NCBI RefSeq assembly: GCF_040409795.1
Contig: NZ_CP099571.1
Coordinates: 1,612,001-1,676,000, forward strand
From: Polynucleobacter sp. MWH-UH19D
GTDB taxonomy: Bacteria; Pseudomonadota; Gammaproteobacteria; Burkholderiales; Burkholderiaceae
Direction of reading: 5' to 3'
DNA length: 64,000 nt
Under the pieces are notes generated by a model. The model did no database searches. It was given only the letters and a program-made list of their open reading frames with translations, and was not told where the DNA came from. Within the stretch, counting starts at the first letter, position 1. The number at the start of each line of letters is the position of its first letter. Made by a program: the position numbers and the translations under genes. Shown in pieces: positions 57,756 through 64,000 of the stretch.

Positions 57756-59825
57756 TTATGCCTTCAGAAATTCTGCGCGAGAGCCCAGCCAACGTTCCAA
57801 GTGTCGCTCCACGATATCGCCATGCTCTGCCAGCAAACGTTCAGCCGCTTTCTGCGCTAACTCAATCAACCATGCATCTCGCTGTAAATCTACAAAACGT
57901 AACATCGCATCTCCTGATTGCTTTGCTCCCAAAAGCTCTCCGGGGCCACGCAAAGATAAATCGCGCTCTGCAATTACAAAGCCATCAGAAGTTTCACGCA
58001 AAGTCTGTAAACGCTCTTTGGCAGTCATTGACAATGGCTCTGCGTACATCAAGATACACACTGAATCTGCCGACCCACGGCCGACCCGCCCCCGCAACTG
58101 ATGAATTTGGGCATAACCAAATCGTTCCGCATGCTCAATCACCATTAATGCTGCATTGGGCACATCAACACCAACTTCAATTACCGTAGTTGCCACCAAT
58201 AACTGAATTTCATTAGCCTTAAATGCTGCCATCACTGCAGCTTTCTCATCCGCTTTCAGGCGCCCATGAACTAGACCCACTCTGAAATCAGGCAAAGCCT
58301 TAGTAAGTTCTTCAAAGCTCTCAACGGCAGTCTGTAGTTGCAATACCTCAGACTCCTCAATCAAAGGGCATACCCAATACGCTTGCAAACCTTTTGAAAG
58401 CCAGCTTTGCAAGCCATGAATCACTTCCTCTCTTCGGCTTGCTTTCACGACCTTAGTGGCAATAGGCTTACGCCCTGGAGGTAGCTCATCAATTACAGAT
58501 ACATCCAAGTCAGCGTAATACGTCATTGCTAAAGTCCGCGGAATTGGCGTTGCCGACATCATGAGTTGGTGGCAATAAAATAATTCTGAGCCAACCCTTT
58601 GTTGGATCTCTAAACGCTGTCGAACACCGAATCGATGCTGCTCATCAATAACCGCCAAACCTAATTTGGCGAAGCGCACATTTTCTTGAATCAAGGCATG
58701 CGTACCAATGATGAGTTGTGCAGCACCATCCTCAATCAACTCTTGGGCCAATTTCTTTTCTTTTGCCTTGAGACTGCCAGATAGCCATGCGATTTGCGCC
58801 CCCAAAGGCTCAAACCATTCTTTCATTTTGAGGTAATGCTGTTCGGCCAATATCTCTGTTGGCGCCATGATTGCTGCCTGATAACCATGATCCATTACCC
58901 GCGCTGCTGCTAATGCTGCGATCACAGTCTTGCCACTACCTACATCACCCTGCAATAAGCGATTCATTGGAAATGATTGCGATAAATCCCCCCCAATTTC
59001 ATCCCACACACGTGACTGAGCCCCAGTTAAATGGAACGGTAGAATTTTTATTAAGGCCTCTTCCAGGCTAGTAGTGGATGCACTATTTTTGTTGAAGCTT
59101 GGCGCATGCCGCTCTCGCCGAATCGCATGGGCACGCTTTAATGAAATCTGTTGAGCTAGCAATTCTTCAAACTGGACACGACGCCATGCAGGATGTGTAC
59201 GCTCTAGCAATGATTGTGTATCTGCAATGGCTGGTGGTTGATGCAGATATGTAATAGCGGATTGCAAACTTGGCCAGTCATTGCTTGGTAATAACTGATT
59301 CATCAATTTGCTTGGCAAAAACTCAGCCAGACTGTCTTTCAAACTTGGATCTCGTAAAGCCTGCGTCACCGCTTTGCGAATTACTGCTTGAGAAACGCCT
59401 GCACTGGCTGGATAGACCGGGGTCAAGCTCGTTGGAAGTGGTGCATCTGGCGTAACGGCACGGACGGTTGGGTGAACCATCTCTGGGCCCTGAAAACCTT
59501 CACGCACATCTCCGCGAACTCGAATATGGGCACCAACAGCCATCTGCTTCTGCTGACTCGGGTAAAAATTTAGGAAACGTAGATTAAGAGTCTCAGTGTC
59601 GTCCTCTATAGTGACAACCATTTGTCTTCTGGGCCTAAATAAGACTTGATTCCGAATCACTACACCCTGAGTCTGAACCGAGCTAAATCGCCCCTGAACA
59701 AGCGCTTGATCAATTGAGAGCAACTCCGTCTCATCCTCATAGCGAGAGGGAAGATGCAAAGCAAGAGCCATTGGGCTGTCTAAACCCATTTTTTGGAGTG
59801 TGTTTGGCGTTTGCTTAGTAGTCAT
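57756..59825 (-). CDS. recG: ATP-dependent DNA helicase RecG
   Basis: Branch-migration helicase for stalled replication forks. 689 residues. An N-terminal wedge/OB-like part ([20 protein letters not shown]) is followed by the SF2 helicase core. Walker A is [20 protein letters not shown], motif II is [13 protein letters not shown], then [15 protein letters not shown] and [13 protein letters not shown]. Transcribed ahead of ubiA and divergent from queA with 30 bases between. TAGATT lies 6 bases before the ATG. Confidence 0.97.
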   Translation of the reverse strand: MTTKQTPNTLQKMGLDSPMALALHLPSRYEDETELLSIDQALVQGRFSSVQTQGVVIRNQVLFRPRRQMVVTIEDDTETLNLRFLNFYPSQQKQMAVGAHIRVRGDVREGFQGPEMVHPTVRAVTPDAPLPTSLTPVYPASAGVSQAVIRKAVTQALRDPSLKDSLAEFLPSKLMNQLLPSNDWPSLQSAITYLHQPPAIADTQSLLERTHPAWRRVQFEELLAQQISLKRAHAIRRERHAPSFNKNSASTTSLEEALIKILPFHLTGAQSRVWDEIGGDLSQSFPMNRLLQGDVGSGKTVIAALAAARVMDHGYQAAIMAPTEILAEQHYLKMKEWFEPLGAQIAWLSGSLKAKEKKLAQELIEDGAAQLIIGTHALIQENVRFAKLGLAVIDEQHRFGVRQRLEIQQRVGSELFYCHQLMMSATPIPRTLAMTYYADLDVSVIDELPPGRKPIATKVVKASRREEVIHGLQSWLSKGLQAYWVCPLIEESEVLQLQTAVESFEELTKALPDFRVGLVHGRLKADEKAAVMAAFKANEIQLLVATTVIEVGVDVPNAALMVIEHAERFGYAQIHQLRGRVGRGSADSVCILMYAEPLSMTAKERLQTLRETSDGFVIAERDLSLRGPGELLGAKQSGDAMLRFVDLQRDAWLIELAQKAAERLLAEHGDIVERHLERWLGSRAEFLKA

Positions 59826-59831
59826 CGTTAA

Positions 59832-59855
59832 AATCTAATACCTGATGGTAACGCT

Positions 59856-59861
<6 letters not shown>
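59832..59861. promoter_or_regulatory. Candidate shared divergent -10 for recG and queA
   Basis: The block AATCTAAT (59832-59839) reads TAGATT on the minus strand (6 bases before the recG ATG) and TCTAAT on the plus strand (start near 59846 for queA). A possible recG -35 (TTGCAT, 59861-59856, 18-base spacer) covers the queA start codon. A possible queA -35 is TTGCTT at 59811-59816 with a 17-base spacer. Confidence 0.5.
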
Positions 59862-62053
<2,192 letters not shown>

Positions 62054-62186
62054 CCCCCTCTAGGGGCAATAAACCCCCTCAAATCACCTCCAAAGCCCCA
62101 TACAGTTTAGAATTGCGGGTTTACGGCTTTCTCTTAAAAGCTTAAAAATGCAGCAGTTTCTTATTAGCCATTAACGGAGGTTTGAT
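62054..62186 (+). other. Spacer between tgt and yajC
   Basis: 133 bases without a gene. A short palindrome CCCCTCTAGGGG follows the tgt stop but has no T-run. TAGAAT near 62111 could be a -10, but no matching -35 was seen. No firm promoter can be named. Confidence 0.3.
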
Positions 62187-62513
62187 ATGTGGATTAGTAA
62201 TGCTTTTGCCCAGGCTCCAGCCGCGGGCGCAGATGCAGGTGGCTTGATGAGCTTCCTTCCTTTGATTTTGATGTTCGCAGTTTTGTACTTCATCATGATT
62301 CGCCCACAAATGAAGCGCCAAAAAGAGACTAAAGCAATGCTCGAGGCACTTGCGGTAGGTGACGAGGTTGTCACTGTTGGCGGCATTATGGGCAAAGTAA
62401 CCGCATTGAAAGATCAGGTAGTGACTGTTGAAATTGCTACCGGAACAGATGTGCAATTACAAAAAGGTGCTATCACCGCCGTATTGCCAAAAGGCACATT
62501 GAAGTCCGCTTAA
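62187..62513 (+). CDS. yajC: Preprotein translocase subunit YajC
   Basis: 108-residue membrane protein of the SecDF-YajC complex. One membrane segment (about residues 23-43, LMSFLPLILMFAVLYFIMIR) followed by PQMKRQKETKAMLEALAVGD and VVTVGGIMGKVTALKD. A strong ribosome binding site (GGAGG) lies 7-8 bases before the ATG. secD begins 21 bases after its stop. Confidence 0.96.
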   Translation: MWISNAFAQAPAAGADAGGLMSFLPLILMFAVLYFIMIRPQMKRQKETKAMLEALAVGDEVVTVGGIMGKVTALKDQVVTVEIATGTDVQLQKGAITAVLPKGTLKSA

Positions 62514-62533
62514 TTTTTTAAAAGTATCTCGAC

Positions 62534-64000
62534 ATGAATCGCTATCCTCTCTGGAAATATTTAGTCATCGTCATTGCCTTGCTCATTGGCGGACTGTATT
62601 CATTGCCTAATTTCTATGGAGAGGCTCCAGCGGTTCAAGTCTCATCTGCCAAACCAACTATTAAGGTTGATTTGGCAACACAATCTCGTGTTGAAAAAAT
62701 TCTGACTGATGCCAGTATTGATAACACTGGAGTATTTTTTGAAGCAGCTGGTAATGTAGGCTCAATCAAAATTCGCTTTAACAATACTGATATTCAATTA
62801 CGTGCTCGTGATCTTCTGCAACAAAAATTAAATGCGGATCAAAATGATCCTAACTACACTGTAGCCCTTAACCTACTCTCCAACACGCCCGGTTGGCTCA
62901 ATGCGATAAATGCGCTGCCAATGCCATTAGGCTTAGATTTGCGCGGTGGCGTCTACTTCCTCTTGCAAGTAGATATGAAAGGCGCAGTGCAGAAAAAAGT
63001 CACCTCATTGGCTACAGATATTCGCAGCCAATTGCGTGATAAAAACATTCGCCATCAAGGTATTGATCGTGGAGCAGACTCAATCACGATTAATTTTGGC
63101 AGTGCTGATGAAGCTGAAACTGCACGCTCACTTTTAAATACTTCCCAACCTGATCTCACTTGGTTGGTTAAAGCAAACGGCAGCGCCGCAAAACTACTCG
63201 GTGAATTTAAGCCAAAGGCATTGAAAGACATTCAGGACAATGCGGTTAAGCAAAATATCATTACCTTAAATAAACGGGTAAATGAGCTAGCAGTTAAAGA
63301 ACCGGTAATCCAACAACAAGGCGCCGAACGCATTGTTGTTCAACTTCCAGGCGTACAAGATACTGCTCGCGCCAAAGACATCATTGGTCGTACCGCTACT
63401 TTGGAAGCTCGTCTTGCAGATCCATTGGTATCGACCATCAGCGTCGGTGAAATTCCACCCCCAGGCATGGATACTTTCCGTTTTGGTGAAAACCGCTTAG
63501 GCGTATTTAAAAAGTCCGTGATTTTTAGCGGTGATCGCATTACTGATGCAAGCGCCGGCTTTGATCAAAACCAACGTCCTGCTGTAAACATCTCTTTGGA
63601 TGCTGCTGGTGGTCGCGTTATGCAAGAGGTCACTCGGGAAAACATTGGCAAGCCCATGGGCATGATTTTGTTCGAAAAAGGCAAAGGTGAAGTTCTCACG
63701 ATTGCCACCATTCAAGGTGAGTTTGGCTCAAAGTTTCAGATTACTGGTCAACCAACTACAGAGAGCGCCAATGACTTAGCCCTCTTATTGCGCGCTGGAT
63801 CGCTCGCAGCCCCAATGGAAATTATTGAAGAGCGCACTATTGGTCCTAGCTTGGGTGCCGAGAATATCGAAAAAGGTTTTACATCCCTTTTAATCGGCTT
63901 CTCTGCAATTGCAATTTTCATGATGGCTTACTACATGCTATTTGGAACTTTCTCGGTAGTAGCTTTAGCAGTCAACCTGCTCTTATTAATTTCAGTTCTA
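62534..64000 (+). CDS. secD: Protein translocase subunit SecD (N-terminal part)
   Basis: Partial: the gene runs off the right edge after 489 codons. It begins MNRYPLWKYLVIVIALLIGG, a membrane segment, and has the P1 periplasmic part with LGLDLRGGVYFLLQVD, the signature of SecD, then the P1 head domain. A second membrane segment begins near residue 455. SecD uses the proton motive force with SecF to complete protein export. secF should follow outside the window. Confidence 0.95.
   Translation, partial: MNRYPLWKYLVIVIALLIGGLYSLPNFYGEAPAVQVSSAKPTIKVDLATQSRVEKILTDASIDNTGVFFEAAGNVGSIKIRFNNTDIQLRARDLLQQKLNADQNDPNYTVALNLLSNTPGWLNAINALPMPLGLDLRGGVYFLLQVDMKGAVQKKVTSLATDIRSQLRDKNIRHQGIDRGADSITINFGSADEAETARSLLNTSQPDLTWLVKANGSAAKLLGEFKPKALKDIQDNAVKQNIITLNKRVNELAVKEPVIQQQGAERIVVQLPGVQDTARAKDIIGRTATLEARLADPLVSTISVGEIPPPGMDTFRFGENRLGVFKKSVIFSGDRITDASAGFDQNQRPAVNISLDAAGGRVMQEVTRENIGKPMGMILFEKGKGEVLTIATIQGEFGSKFQITGQPTTESANDLALLLRAGSLAAPMEIIEERTIGPSLGAENIEKGFTSLLIGFSAIAIFMMAYYMLFGTFSVVALAVNLLLLISVL

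Overview
The window reads as chromosomal, gene-dense core genome of a freshwater betaproteobacterium, most likely Polynucleobacter (Burkholderiaceae). This rests on moderate G+C, gene order typical of Burkholderiales (purM-perM-hda-HAD-pcnB-folK-panB; hrcA-hemH-grpE-dnaK-dnaJ beside nadK; ribF-ileS-lspA-coaBC-dut), very short intergenic gaps, and protein families common in that order (DUF3579, PpnP beside argG, DUF192). I see about 60 genes. Only the first (a branched-chain amino acid type ABC binding lipoprotein) and the last (secD) are cut by the window edge. I found no tRNA, rRNA, insertion sequence, prophage, CRISPR array or broken gene, and no gap over 300 bases without a gene.

Layout. 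1-6.4 kb: ispH-fkpB, radC, the ribosomal pair rpmB-rpmG, a membrane fatty acid desaturase, rsmB and purN. 6.4-12.4 kb: the operon ribF-ileS-lspA-coaBC-dut. 12.5-15.4 kb: an H1-like small protein and clpS-clpA. 15.7-20.6 kb: a cold shock gene, a DUF192 protein, a secreted hydrolase, argF-argG-ppnP, a DUF3579 gene and rpsT. 20.8-31.3 kb: murJ, a SirB1-like gene, dedA, miaA, purM and perM-hda-HAD-pcnB-folK-panB. 31.4-37.5 kb: the heat shock cluster hrcA-hemH-grpE-dnaK-dnaJ on the minus strand. 37.6-50.7 kb: nadK-recN, glnE, yhdP-nitrilase-tldD and aroG. 50.7-57.7 kb: a PduO-type adenosyltransferase and the glycolate oxidase operon glcDEF-yggS-proC, then ubiA. 57.8-64 kb: recG, then queA-tgt-yajC-secD.

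Most proteins are familiar, so the interesting signals are in how the genes are expressed. First, roughly a third of the operon-leading genes have a recognisable -10 hexamer only 5-7 bases before the start codon and no Shine-Dalgarno sequence, which predicts leaderless mRNAs (fkpB, purN, clpS, the DUF192 gene, the hydrolase, miaA, nadK, yhdP, aroG, pduO, recG). Second, several tightly packed divergent pairs (purN/ribF, recG/queA, dedA/miaA, probably pduO/glcD) appear to share one 8-base block that reads as a -10 element on both strands, offset by two bases. Third, grpE and dnaK each have a near-consensus sigma-32 promoter, one of them reaching into the 3' end of hemH. The desaturase carries a C-terminal tail that resembles part of an ISL3-type transposase. 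All promoter calls are by eye from sequence and have not been tested.
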